Origin: Lonicera japonica
Lineage: Eukaryota > Streptophyta > Magnoliopsida > Dipsacales > Caprifoliaceae
DNA: 64,000 nt
Direction of reading: 5' to 3'
NCBI GenBank assembly: GCA_021464415.1
Contig: JAKCWG010000903.1
Span: 1 to 64,000 of the forward strand
Part shown: positions 1 to 11,449 of the stretch, one piece after another
Position numbering within the stretch: position 1 is the stretch's first letter
How the letters are laid out: each line of letters starts with the position of its first letter
Notes under the pieces: model-generated
Seen by the model: the letters and a program-made list of their open reading frames with translations, nothing else
What the model was told of the DNA's origin: nothing
Database searches by the model: none
Made by a program: the position numbers and the translations under genes

Positions 1-39
1 CAGCCTCGAGATTTACTATATTACGCCATGGGGTACCTA

Positions 40-368
40 TTGGCAGGATGTATGCTGGGTTTGAAAGATTGTTTTAGCATCATAATTGTTAGTGGCAAAC
101 GAAATTCCATTGATAAATTCAGGAGGCTTATGCCTAAGTGTATCAATTGGGCTGTGTGAAAAAATCTCAAAGTACTGAAGATATAAAAAACAAGGAGAAG
201 AATGAGGTCAATAAATGCGTGCTGGTTTGGGAGGGGAGGGTTGCTCAAGCGAGCTTCAATAGGTTTAAGGTATACAAGTGCAAGACTGAAGCTGAGGCGC
301 ACCAGGTGTTTATGGACACTGGTGTTGCCAACTATTGGGAACTCGCGGTTAACTGCTCTGCAGACTAA
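40..368 (+). pseudogene. PRP3: PRP3-like U4/U6 snRNP protein, C-terminal remnant
   Basis: The last ~75 codons (138-368, stop TAA 366-368) contain NKCVLVWEG, SFNRFKVYKC and VANYWELAVN, which match the conserved C-terminal end of PRP3 (DUF1115 region), the U4/U6 di-snRNP splicing factor. The preceding block of that family (about 40-150: GC-x-x-II-VSG-x-K-x-SI-x-KF-x-RLM-x-x-C-INW) is also present but in another frame, and a TGA follows at 157-159. The two halves therefore need a frame change within about 151-162, just before the low-complexity acidic/lysine linker. Only the end of the gene is inside the window; further exons would lie to the left. The break suggests a pseudogene or gene fragment, but a sequencing or assembly indel, or an unrecognised splice, would look the same. 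Family call is confident; functional state is not. Confidence 0.68.
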
Positions 369-888
369 TAGCGGCTTAAGAGTTTTTAATATGTATACTA
401 TAGCTGGTTTGCTTTCCTTGAGTGAATGACATATATAGCTTGGATTAAAATGATCCTGGGTGCGCCTTTTGAATTGTGGTATCATTTTTCAAAAATTAGT
501 TATGCATATTATATATCATGTTTTCAATTTACCTAGTACCAGAAAGCTTCAAAGTGGCATATTGATTTGGTCTTTTATGATTCTTATATAGTTTCTTGTC
601 ATATAATAGTAGCAAAATGGTTCTGTTCTTTTTCTTTTCTTTTTTTTTTATTTTATTTGTTTGGCAAAGAGTACATTTACAGGGACATGTTCCGAAACGC
701 GGTGATTTATTTCCAATACATTTGTCAGTGTGGTAGGTTCATCTCGAATAAACTTTACACAAAGTGTACGTACTAACCAATACATAAGTGACACATCACT
801 GTGAGGCTCCACCATCATTTGCTACAAATTTTTAATAATATATATTGATATTGTCCAGCACATGTCTAAGGAAATGAAAGTGGTACTT
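369..888. other. AT-rich non-coding stretch
   Basis: This is the 3' flank of the PRP3-like remnant. I see no coding sequence or element; the short open frames are chance AT-rich reading. Confidence 0.4.
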
Positions 889-1053
889 TAGTGCTTGTTT
901 GGTTTGTTCCTGGAATTCTAAAATGAAAATTCACACTAGAATTCTCTTATAGTTTAAGGCTTGACCATAAGTTGATGAAACTCAAACTTTTCATGTGAAA
1001 TAAACATTTTAAGTTCCAACAACGAACAAAAAACTCAAACCAAACGAGTACTA
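889..1053. mobile_element. Small MITE-like element with imperfect TIRs
   Basis: The left end GTGCTTGTTTGGTTTG is mirrored by CAAACCAAACGAGTAC at the right end, giving about 16 bp of imperfect terminal inverted repeat around ~165 bp of AT-rich non-coding DNA. The TTTGGTT core is typical of PIF/Harbinger-like plant MITEs. The flanks (TTA left, TAA right) do not form an identical target duplication, so family and limits are tentative. Confidence 0.45.
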
Positions 1054-2576
1054 AAGGTAAAGCTCTTTAAGCCAAGCAACTTTAGTTGTAAATTAAATAG
1101 AGTGTTAAATCGTTTAGATTTGGCTTAAGTAAATTCAAAGGCCAAGGGTGGAATTAATTAGGCTTAATCTTTATTTGTAAATACATATAATTTTATTTTT
1201 TTTTACTATTTTGACAACTTTCAATTTCTTTACAAAATGGGTACAAGTGACAGTAATGTGTATCACATACCACCCAAAATGTAAAGAAAATAAAAGTTTG
1301 TTATCAAAATAGCCAAAAAAAATATATATGTTACTCATTTTGTAAAAAAGTGTAAAGTTCATTATACTTTTTAGTTTTTTACCCTAATTATTTCTTAAGG
1401 AATGCGGAGTTCCAAGTCATTTCCGTTAAAAACCCAAGTCTTTCCTAATGTCTGCAAATTTGCAATATGGATTAGTGTACAATATCGATTAGCAAATTTG
1501 AATTAAAATAGGGAGTGGAAACACAAAATTAGCAATTTCAGTTCCACAAAGTAAATTTGAAAGGAATATTGAAAACAGTGCTTTATAGTTTGTGATCATA
1601 AAAATACAATATCGATTGATTTAGAGAGTATAAAACATTCTCTAACTCGACTGGTTAAGGTTTAGTACTAAAACAACAATTCAAACTAGTTTCGTTTCTT
1701 TTGTTGAAAAGATTTCATTATTGTTCTTAAAAAGGCATGTGATTACCATATGAGGATAATAATCTAACAAAATCATATTTATATTAACCTTTAACTGATG
1801 GAAAAATTAATTAGAATCAAATTTTGACCCGAAAAACCACTATGTCGGCATACGGTTCTTATAAACCCCAAATTAGCAAACTAATTGGGCATTCCTAATA
1901 CATTCATGGTCATTAAATTAACCAATCAAAACAGCCTATATAAATTCATGAATCGAAAAGCAATTAAAAACCTAAGTATGCAATATCCACCCATGAGTAC
2001 ATGCTACACCTAAATAAGTAAATGTCGCCATTCAAAATCGTGATTAAAGGCACATAAATACTGACATGGATCGTACCCTTTGGGTTGGATATCCATAAGC
2101 CATGCAGATGCCATGCTCAGTTAGGATATATTATATGATGATATAAACCCCGTGTAAATATCACATGCCATGTAGTCATTATAATGCCCACTTAAGGTTT
2201 GTTTTGTTGGGATAACTTGTATGCTAAGTTACTGATATTACATCGTTATCTTATGAGGGGATTGTTACCTCTATTCTTTAAAACACCATGATGTAAATAC
2301 AATAATTTTTTTCAAAACCAGAAGAGTAGACTAGGGGTGCTACCAAGACATATTGAAATTGTTTAAACATGTGGTTCTAGGCCAATGGTACTAATCCTAC
2401 GCAGGAATGTGAATGCATGTACCATCTCTTATATAGATTGCAGTAACTCTTGTTCAAGGGTATCGATTCCTTTCAAAATAATTCTTGATAAACCTTGAGT
2501 TTTCCAAAATATATTTCTCCTAAGTAATTTCCAAATAAAGACAAATGACATCAGACGAGGTGCCTAGCACAACAAC
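1054..2576. other. AT-rich non-coding stretch
   Basis: No convincing gene, splice-linked exons or bounded element were seen here. It holds AT-rich intergenic sequence with poly-A/T runs. Confidence 0.4.
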
Positions 2577-2579
2577 TTA

Positions 2580-3217
2580 TGGCTCGTTTGGTTCAAGATT
2601 TAAACCATTCCAGGAATGCTATATTCTATTTCGAAACGATTCCCACGTTTGGTTCAAGTTTTAAGTCCGGAATAAATGATTCCAGGAACAAACTTTTCCC
2701 CCAAAGTTCTCCCATTTAATTCATAAGGAATTGAATAAACCATTACCAATGAGCATCTTTTTTTATTTTTTCATGTTAGGACTAAAATAACACTCCCTTA
2801 TGAATAAATAATTCTTTTTTCATTAGTGTATGAAAATATTGTTTGGAATTTTTTTTTAATTACGCTGCTGCACAAAAATGAAAAAAAAAATATTTGGAAC
2901 TTTTTTCTTTCCTTTTTTCCTGGTGTAATTTTTTTTTAATTACAAAAATTGTAATTTTTGTAGGATAGTTATTAGCTAGGTATGTGTAATTTTTGTAATT
3001 TATTATAATAATTGTCTCTTTTGAAAAATTAATAGGTGATGTTTTCTCATCTTATAAAAAGAAGGGTATTTATGTAATTGATACTTTATTCCATTCCTAT
3101 TCCCGGTTGAACCAAACATCGGCATGGCATCCTAGATGCCAGGAAAATAACTTTCCAGGAATCAACTATTCCCATTCCATGCCCATTCTATTCCCAAAAC
3201 TCGAACCAAACGAGCCC
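2580..3217. mobile_element. PIF/Harbinger-type (Tourist-like) MITE
   Basis: A 638-bp non-coding element bounded by a perfect 14-bp terminal inverted repeat, GGCTCGTTTGGTTC at the left and GAACCAAACGAGCC at the right. It is flanked by the trinucleotide TTA on both sides (2577-2579 and 3218-3220), the TWA target preference of PIF/Harbinger elements. Inside each end there is a second, subterminal inverted copy of a TTTGGTTC motif (about 2646 and 3110), followed by TTCCAGGAA-like blocks, so the ends are layered. There is no transposase; movement would need one supplied elsewhere. Confidence 0.8.
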
Positions 3218-3403
3218 TTAAGGTATAACGTCGGGCAACCCCTAGTTTTCCAAAACATAATCAAGATTTGTCACGCTTGCCAAAACTAAAATAAATGCAA
3301 AAGACTTTCCCCAAACTTCTTTTTAAAAGACAATTTGGTTAGCCAAATAATACCTCGGCTAGGATATAAACGTATACATGTTTTCCTCCCTTCCCCTAAC
3401 CCC

Positions 3404-3631
3404 TCTCCCCCTAATCAACCAGGCTTTCAAAAGACATCTCCACACTAAGCGGTAGAATATTCGTAAAAGCCTGCAAGTTTTTCAAATAGAATAAACAAAT
3501 AAGCTGCTTAGAGACCGTCTCCCCCTAATCAACCAGGCTTTCAAAAGACATCTCCACACTAAGCGGTAGAATATTCGTAAAAGCCTGCAAGTTTTTCAAA
3601 TAGAATAAACAAATAAGCTGCTTAGAGACCG
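3404..3631. repeat. Perfect 114-bp tandem duplication
   Basis: The segment 3404-3517 is repeated without visible change at 3518-3631 (offset exactly 114; both copies start TCTCCCCCTAATC and end GAGACCG). Identity of the copies means the duplication is recent. No coding content. Confidence 0.9.
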
Positions 3632-6559
3632 AAAGGGTGAAGCGAGTGCTTAACACTTTCCCAATTCATAATTTAATTTCCGAACTCTAGCTAGAAACCT
3701 ACTTAAGTAGGCAAACATGTAAGTGGGAGAACTATTTATAGGCTTCCAACCACACACCTTATTATTTAATTATTATATATATAATATGAACAAACCACTT
3801 TGACTCGAACCCCCAACATGTAGAGGAGAGGCACACAAAAATAGCCGAAATATCACAAGCAGGTGGAATTACCAATAACAGCCATCCGTTGCAGACCCCA
3901 CAGTCCACCCCAAGGCAAGCACCACTTGCCATGCCGAAAACTCGAGGCGAGGGCACACAAATTCCCACATCCCTTCTAACCATAGAACATAAGTTTTTCA
4001 TACTTCATTTTTAACAAGATTTGATATGTATCTAATACCTAGTATTTAACAATAGTAGAATTCCACCACGTTCTGACACATGGCATTCAATTCGTATGAT
4101 TTGTACGATAATGTTTGGTCTTTTATCTGGCAGTTTATTAACTGTTAATCCTACCGTTTTCCCTTTGGCTTTGTTGGACGTGCTAAATTAGAGAGTCGTA
4201 TATGATTATTTAATTCTATCCGGAGAGGATAAATTAAAACAATCTCACCTCTTAGGTGGGATTGGTTAATCCCCTTGTTTATAAAATAAGAAACTTTAGT
4301 AGGACAAACAATTCACCGAGATATCCAATATGGACGAATATCAAACATGGAATAGGATAAAGTTATTCTATCATACCATCTTATCCTGCGTGTCAAACAC
4401 AGTCTTATGGTGTCTTTCAGAACATTTTGTGCCTTTTCATATCTCCCATTTCCCTCCATTATTACAAATTTGCAAAATTTCCTTCTTCATTCATAAGCCT
4501 TTATGGTAATTTCTTTTCTCAACTCGTTTTCGCTTTTGCTATAAGTACTCTTTCACGTGTCTTTGTTTAAACTTAAGAAAAATTGACTAGCCATAAAGTT
4601 GTACTCTTTCAAAGTACAACCAAATAAGACAAAGATAAATTCTTCGGACCAGCTTACATGTTTCTTCATCAACCCCCCGCTCTCTATCTCTAGATTCAAC
4701 TCTCTCTAGGAGTTTCATGTATTATACAAAGAATGAGAAAGAGAGAGATTTTGAGGGGAAAAATGAGTTTTTTAAAGGATGCACACGAACAGTTCGATGA
4801 AATGTATGAATGAAAGTGTGAATACAAATGGTGTGATTAAAAGTTGAAAATGAAAAGAGTCTCTTCATATTTAATTTTCGGAGTGGAGATTACAGAACAT
4901 TATAGCTATTTGGAGAGTTCTTTCAGTTTTTTGAAAACATCCACGGGTTATTTAGATATTCCGGTAATTTGGCTATTTCTCCGGTATATATGTATGGGGG
5001 CTTTAATTTACCGTAGAGATGTATTGAAATATATAGATAGAGATGTACAGAGAGCAAGGCAGTTGAATATAGAAAGAAAGCAAGGGGTTGAAGAAAACAA
5101 TGTGTAAGAAGGTATGAACAATTTCTCTGTCTTATGAATTGCCTTTTTTCCTCTCATGCTTAGTAACCTCCTCTCCCTCTTCTTCTCCAATTAATTCTAC
5201 CCTCAATTCTATTTCTCATAGAGTGATTAATATATGGTTTCTTATTGTAGATTTATTTTATTTCTTAACTGATATTTTATTCTAAATGTCCCCAATTAAT
5301 AGTTCGATTTTTTTTTAAATCTCGTATATAATTGATACCCTCAATTTTTTGGGTTAACTGCGGGACTATATATATATACAACGTACTTTTGCCTATAGAA
5401 TAATTTAAAATCGTAGTGGTTGGAGTCTAACCACATGTACAATGTATATACGAGCCTAATATTTCGATTTGACTGCAATTTACATGTTAATATTGTAAAG
5501 TATATATCTCTTAATTTCCTCAAATGTGTGTTTGGCCATGCGATGCTGTTTTACGCCAAAGACTTGCTATTTTTCCCCTTGGCACTTTATTGGTTGTACA
5601 TGGATATTATTGACATGTTGTTACAAATTTCTTTTATATTTGTTTCTAATAAAAGCACAGACTTCAAATTACATGTTATCATCGTTAGTGAGCAGCAGTG
5701 TGCGCGTCATTATGAGACGTTGATTAACGGTAACGACTTGGTCCTATCTCCCTATTTATTTGCGTATTTGAGAGTTTATCTTTCTTTTAAAAGAACATTA
5801 TTGAAGATATTGTTTTGAAATCTCCCAAAAAAAAAAATTTCCAAAAATTAGAAACAACTCCTTTGTAAAAATTAGTATCTCACGTTTTCGTTTATGTTAC
5901 TATTGTTGAAATCCTTTTTTGAGAAATTGCACTTGGATGGTCTCCCGCTAAATAGATCATCCTTCACAATGATCTAGTGAATCACTAGGCCAACCTCATA
6001 GGAGTCACTATTGTCGAAATACTTATATGTACACCTATTTGCAACTGTATCTTTAAATGCTTAAACGAGACCCAACACATGGTAAATGATTTTTTTTTGT
6101 GTTCGTTAAATTAAACTGGCTACATTTTCTTGGTCAATTATTCCATTCTTATACTTTCGTATAATTGTTTATCATGTGGTGTTAAATTTAACTTGTCTAT
6201 TATATATACTTCATTATTGTGTGATGTCGAAAAGTTTTTTGCATATAATTATGGAATCAGGATATCTTAAGTGTCAAAATTTAGTCTCAACAGAAGCAAA
6301 TATATTTTGACACTAACCAAAGTTGTCTTTCATAGTCATATTGAGCATAAACCTTTTTCGGTTGCTTTTATAATTGAGCATATTTTTTTGAGAACCGTCA
6401 CGTGTTCATTACAAATTAAATGTAATTAATAGTTCTATGTTATTAGAAAATATAATTAATTTCCTCAAATTTTATAACTAAACAAAAGATATGTGAATCT
6501 TTTGTTGTATATATCGAGAGTACTGCCTCTAGCTATTTTTTAAACTAGAAATTAGGTAG
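3632..6559. other. Non-coding intergenic stretch
   Basis: No recognisable gene or bounded element. Short open frames near 4844-5107 and 5420-5818 have no family resemblance or plausible splice context and look like chance. Confidence 0.4.
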
Positions 6560-7223
6560 AAGGGCTTATTATACATTGATTTTTACCAAAAATCCAATGA
6601 ATAATATTTTTTTGAATGAAGGGCCTATTTTTAATTGGTAATTTGAATGAAGGGCCTATTTTTAATTGGTAATTAGTATAAGAGGCCTATTTTGTTTTAT
6701 ATTTTAAATGAATGTATTTGAATAAATTTAAATATCATTTAATTAATAAAAACATGTTATGTATTACCTAAATTACCCCTTTTTATGAAATTTTCACAAA
6801 AAATATGGACTGCAAAGTTCATATTGCAAGAAAATATGAACTGCAAAGTTCATGTTGCAGTGAAATATGTACTGCAATATGAACTTTGCACTAAAAATAT
6901 GGACTGCAAAGTTCACATTGCAGTAAAATATGGACTGCAATATGAACTTTGCACTAAAAATATGGACTGCAAAGTTCACATTGCAGTGAAATATGGACTG
7001 CAAAGTTCATATTGCACTGAAATATAGACTGCAAAGTTCATATTGCAGTCCATATTTTAATGCATATTGATATTTTTTAGTTTATTTTAAGGGTTGGGAT
7101 GTCATTTTATAATGAAAAAAAAAGACACATGTCATATTATCAATAAAATAAAAAATAGGCCCTTTATTTTAAAAGAAATTATTCCTTGGCCTTCGTGTGA
7201 AAATCTTTCTCTAATAAGCCCTT
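6560..7223. mobile_element. Fold-back element with internal minisatellite
   Basis: The outer ends are inverted: AAGGGCTTATTA at 6560 and its reverse complement TAATAAGCCCTT ending at 7223. A second inverted pair, with AAGGGCCTATTTTT (about 6620) opposite AAAAATAGGCCCTTT (about 7152), continues the match inward, so each arm is over 90 bp with gaps. The left arm has a 31-bp unit around GAATGAAGGGCCTATTTTT in two tandem copies (6614-6675). The centre is a tandem array (separate entry). No transposase gene; no clear target duplication was found, so the superfamily is open. Confidence 0.6.
6785..7060. repeat. Minisatellite of ~30-bp inverted/direct units
   Basis: The unit is built from ATATGGACTGCAAAGTTCA and near-reverse copies such as TGCAATATGAACTTTGCA, repeated about nine times in mixed orientation. 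It lies in the middle of the fold-back element at 6560-7223. The repetition leaves both strands open over ~70 codons, but this is a by-product of the repeat and not evidence of a protein. Confidence 0.8.
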
Positions 7224-7600
7224 TTTTTTAATTGCCCCTTTTTTAAAATAAACTACATTCTTTATCACTATTGAAATATGTGGTTTTGTGGGGAAAACTA
7301 AAATCAAAATTTAGTTCCTTAATTGGAAATAAATACAATACTAATTAATTAATTACGCGATAGGCGGACATATAATGGGACATATGGAGACCAATTAGGA
7401 GACTAATTAACAGATGGAGAGAATAATGCAATGAGACATTTTGTGAAAGTAAGTTTATATTTGCTCTTTATACCAGAATTAGTAATGTTGGGATTAATAA
7501 ACAACTCTCTCATATGTGATACACTCTTTTGATCACCTATTTCTATAATAATTATGATTTATCACAATGCAATTACACCACATTCAAGTATTAGTGTTTG

Positions 7601-7897
7601 AGGCTCCTTTTGATAGGAAAAATAAAAACACTTGATCTAGTAAGAAATTAGAAAATAAATTGAAACATGCGATAAAATGCTCACCATTTTATATATGGTC
7701 ATTTTATGAGCAGATATCTTCCATTCTTTATAATCTTTTGTGAATTTTTTTTACTTCCTCAACTACCAAAGAAAATTTCTCCATGGAAAAAGTCACAAAG
7801 TAAGAAGATATATCATCACGTCTCAACTCATTTTCCAACTTCTTATGAATATCAATTGTTTTTTTTTCTTTTTCATTTTGTTATCAAACGGATCCTT
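7601..7897. mobile_element. MITE (copy 1 of a family also at 25793)
   Basis: The left end AGGCTCCTTTTGATA faces GTTATCAAACGGATCCTT at the right end as an imperfect inverted repeat. The interior shares blocks with the element at 25793-26364, including CCAAAGAAAATT, GGAAAAAGT and TTTTCCAACTT near the right half, so these are two copies of one non-autonomous family. No target duplication is evident. Confidence 0.6.
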
Positions 7898-8029
7898 ATA
7901 CTCGCTATTATTTTCCTCTAATGAGTTTGTGTTTTGATATGCTAACCAATTTTCACCATGATTTCCAATTTTCCCATTCATGACTAAAGGGAAATGAGTA
8001 AATGAAAAATAGCAACTTTGTTCCGTTTC

Positions 8030-8057
8030 GCTCCCCCCCCCCACCCCCCCCCCCCCC
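8030..8057. repeat. Poly-C tract
   Basis: A nearly pure cytosine run (one A inside) directly followed by a run of A. Likely length-variable and error-prone in sequencing. Confidence 0.9.
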
Positions 8058-8261
8058 AAAAAAAGATAAAAAAAATTAAAAAAACAGAGTTGTGTTGAAG
8101 ACACTGCCATGGAAGGGACAGGCTAATTATGTAACGAGTGAATGGATGTTAGTTACGTTTTTATTTTGTAGTCTTTTAAGCGTAATTTCATTTTTGAATT
8201 GCAAAATGTTATTTTTATAAACATGGTTCAGGTATTTAAATTTATATTTATCTCTTTCATA

Positions 8262-9524
8262 TCTATACTATACTTTTTTAAGTGTTATTTAATTTCAATT
8301 TTACTCCAATATCTATTATTTTTACTATTTTAGTGTCAAGGTTCATCATCTTCCATTAATATATATATATATACTTTTTCTTTCCTACTTTAATTTTTTT
8401 TTCTTCATAGTGACCTTTTATATTTTTTCTCTTTACAAGAGAACATTCACCATTAATATTATTTTCTCTCTCTACAAGAGTTTCTCTTACTAAAAGTAAA
8501 ACTTATTGCGAACAATTTATGAATGTGTTCTCAAAGTCGAATTTTTCAAATCGTATATTGAGATCAAGCCATTTCCCAGAGACAGCTTCTATTTTGTATT
8601 GAGGCTTCTTTACGTCAATTACGCGTGCTGAAAATGTTGCCATTCAATCCACAATCAACTTTGTGAAGTTCAGTCACAACTTTCTCATGGAGGATAACAA
8701 CTTTAAAGATATGCAAATTTACAAATTGAATTATGAGAGATTCGAGAGTGACTTTGAAGAATTACGTCAAGAGTACATTGAGTTGAAGAGGAAACTTGAA
8801 GAAATTGAGGGGAATCCATAAATTTGCTAGAATACTTACATATGTTACATTATTGTAAACTAATTGATGTGGATTTGTTTAATTTTGTTTGTATTCTATT
8901 TTGAACTACATGGTTTCTTTCATTTATTTATTTTTTTTTTAAATTTTGAACTATATGGTATCTCTATATTGTGTGTATTAAAATACCCAATATTAGGCAT
9001 ACTAAAAATTAACAACTTAAGTTGAATATTATAATTTCTATTATCTTCCTATGTTTTATCATGACTAAATTTTATTATTATATTATTGCTTAAATTTATC
9101 TTGTCGAAGCTATAGTAATAACATTCAAACAATTCATTGTGTTATTCATATTGTTTGAAATAAATTCTATTTAACTAATTTTATATCCAAGTTGATAAAG
9201 GTTTGGGAATTGACTATGCGTATAATTAATGAGAACTTTGAATTTTCAAATTTTAGATTTTCTTATATTGTATCTCTTTTTCATAATGTTTTTCTACCAA
9301 ACCATTACACATTTCAAAAGAAAGCTCGTGTTACATTAAAAACAAATTTATTATTTTATAAAGGTCATTTGTTTCATTTTTTTTTAAAAAAAGTTAACAA
9401 AAATAAAAAAAACCTTTAACTAGATCTGAATTATTATTTAAGAAAGCAACAAACTTTACATTTTTATACAACGTAATCTCACAACTCTATAAAACATCAG
9501 TGCATCGCACGAGCTGTTTGCTAA
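8262..9524 (+). mobile_element. Probable non-autonomous Helitron
   Basis: The 5' end TCTATACTATACTTTT follows an A at 8261 and fits the usual TC start of plant Helitrons. The 3' end has a short GC hairpin GTGCATCGCAC (9500-9510), ten bases, then CTAA (9521-9524) followed by T: the CTRR terminus and A|T host dinucleotide expected of the superfamily. There is no target duplication and no inverted repeat, as expected. No Rep/helicase is present, so it would be non-autonomous. A short open frame inside (8687-8821) could be captured host sequence. Both ends were picked by motif only. Confidence 0.6.
8687..8821 (+). CDS. Short ORF, unknown (possible captured fragment)
   Basis: Forty-four codons from ATG 8687 to TAA 8819-8821, charged and probably helical (ERFESDFEELRQEY then ELKRKLEEIEG), reading like the end of a coiled coil. 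The same frame stays open upstream to about 8605, which suggests an older, longer coding segment. I do not recognise the family. It sits inside the probable Helitron, a class known to capture gene pieces, so it may be a captured exon. Codon use is more balanced than the surrounding AT-rich DNA. Confidence 0.3.
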   Translation: MEDNNFKDMQIYKLNYERFESDFEELRQEYIELKRKLEEIEGNP

Positions 9525-10510
9525 TTTCTGAAGTTGTTTGCTCAATTGTCTCGATCATTACGACTATTGCTCATATCAATCCATCTCTTTGGGGTACGAA
9601 ATTGAGGACTAAGGTTTTCCTCTAGAGAGGGATTTTTTTTTCTAATTGTATTGTGATGAAGGAAAATGAAGAGAGCGATTGTATCCATCCTCAAAAATTA
9701 TTGTTGTGTTTCATTTTAGCCTTCACATGATACGCACGTGAGCAGATATGCTTTGCTTTGTGGACAGAGGTTGACATAAGGGCTTAACAGAAACATGTTA
9801 ATATTAAAATGACCATTTTGAAACAAAAAATTGTGTAGGGGCCATTTTGAATCACACCAATACTTTAAAGGGCCAAACATGTCTTTTACCCGACTTACTT
9901 TATTTTATCTTTTGCAAGAGTGCGATAAAAAGTGTGGGACTAATATTTAATTCTACAAATAAAGAAAAATTTATTTCTCGATCACCCTCATGAGTTAAAT
10001 TCTTGACCTCAAAGTAAAAGTAGAGATTGTTTATCATTGGCCAACCCCCCTTCTATTTTACACAATTTAATTGTCAAAAGTTCTATACATTTATATATAT
10101 TGTTTGTGTACGTAGAGTCGTTTTAATAATATATATGTATATATATATTTGAATTGGAATTGGATTTAGAGAGTAAGAGCAAAGTATTGGGATTAAGGTT
10201 ATTAGAATGTAGACCGTGTCTAAGAGGATTAATATGGGGTCCTTTGACCCCACTCACTTCATAATTAATATATATATATAGTACGATAAAAGAATAATGA
10301 GGGAGAAAGTGTAATAAATCTCATTAGAATTTTAAAAAAAACAATAAATGGAGTTTAATGGGATCGGTTTTCAAGCAAAATTGTAATACAATTATTTTAA
10401 ACATGCATACAATGTTAAAAAGTAATAATTGTAATATAGTACGTTAGTAAATATTAATTAATAAGAGTTTATTAGTTGACCCCGTTGTGTTTTTAGAAAA
10501 AAAATGGAGG
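9525..10510. other. Non-coding stretch
   Basis: AT-rich sequence with (TA)n patches near 10100-10150 and 10270. No gene or bounded element identified. Confidence 0.4.
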
Positions 10511-10518
10511 ACTTAGGA

Positions 10519-10881
10519 GTTGTTTGGTGGATGTTTTGAGTTGAGTTTTTAAAATATGGTATTTGGTAAAATTTAGAAGTATGTTGAAAAGTTAATTTGA
10601 TTTTTGTTTGAGTTTTTTTTAACCAACAAAAATTCTCATAAAAAAATTTCAAAAAATAGTCACAATGGATCTTATTTTATAGATCTCGGCAAGTATGTTT
10701 TAAATATATATTTTTTATTTAATTTTAATTTTTGAATTTAAAATTATGGTGTTTTAAATGTTTTTTTATAGAGAGAAAATAAAGTAAAATAAATTTTGGG
10801 AAGTATGAAAGTAGAGTTGATTTTAAGTTGAGTTTTTAAAATTTGGGAAAAAAATAAAAAATAGATAGATACTAAACATGC
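10519..10881. mobile_element. hAT-type MITE with 8-bp TSD
   Basis: A 363-bp non-coding element flanked by the identical octamer ACTTAGGA (10511-10518 and 10882-10889), the target length of hAT transposons. The ends GTTGTTTGGTGG and its imperfect inverse at the right (ACTAAACATGC) form a weak terminal inverted repeat, and TTGAGTTTTTAAAAT recurs near both ends. Confidence 0.6.
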
Positions 10882-11084
10882 ACTTAGGACCGGAAAGAAC
10901 AAAAATTTATTTTTGGGGTTAACATAGAAAAGGGCTTGGGTTATGTTAAGTATTTTTTAATTTTTTTGAAATTTTAAGTATTTTTAATTTCGTAAAGTCG
11001 CTATAGGAGGGGCTAATTTATTTAAGGGTGCGTTTGGATCGTAATTGGAATTTACATTGAGATTTGTGAATTAGATATTTTAAT

Positions 11085-11210
11085 GGGTAATTTACCTTTT
11101 GGCCCCCATTTATTTACCCCTATTCTCCTTTGGCACCCAAAGTTTGCAATAATTATCCTTTGGCACCCATTTGGATGGCTTCCGTTTGGTCAAAGGGTCA
11201 ACCCGTTAAC
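11085..11210 (+). repeat. Left terminal inverted repeat of the MULE
   Basis: 126 bp starting GGGTAATTTACC and ending CCCGTTAAC; reverse complement of 15862-15987 apart from about three mismatches. Likely holds the transposase-binding sites and the promoter of the plus-strand ORF. Confidence 0.95.
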
Positions 11211-11449
11211 TACTTTGTTTTGTTCCCAAAACACCCTTGAATTGTGACCGTTACTTCTAGGCAACCTTCTAACCATTATTTAAGGAATGCACATAACTTA
11301 CAGACATCCTCCCTCTCACACAAACCTGTTCTTTTCTTTTTCTTTTACATACATAAACCCCTTCTTCTCTTCTTCTTCTTCTTACAGCAAAAAAAAAAAA
11401 AAAAAAAAAGCCCTCCAATCATACACATTCATATATACCTGTTAGAGAA

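Noticed and set aside
5420..5818. 132-codon open stretch
   Set aside because: Hydrophobic AT-driven translation without family features, splice context or codon bias; chance.
6785..7027. 80-aa repetitive 'protein' (CKVHIAVKYGLQ repeats) on plus strand and a similar one on minus
   Set aside because: Both frames are open only because the minisatellite unit lacks stops; the array is inside a non-coding fold-back element.
11040..11075. MITE end (GGGTGCGTTTGGATCG) hosting the MULE insertion
   Set aside because: No inverted partner was found right of 15996, so an element cannot be bounded.
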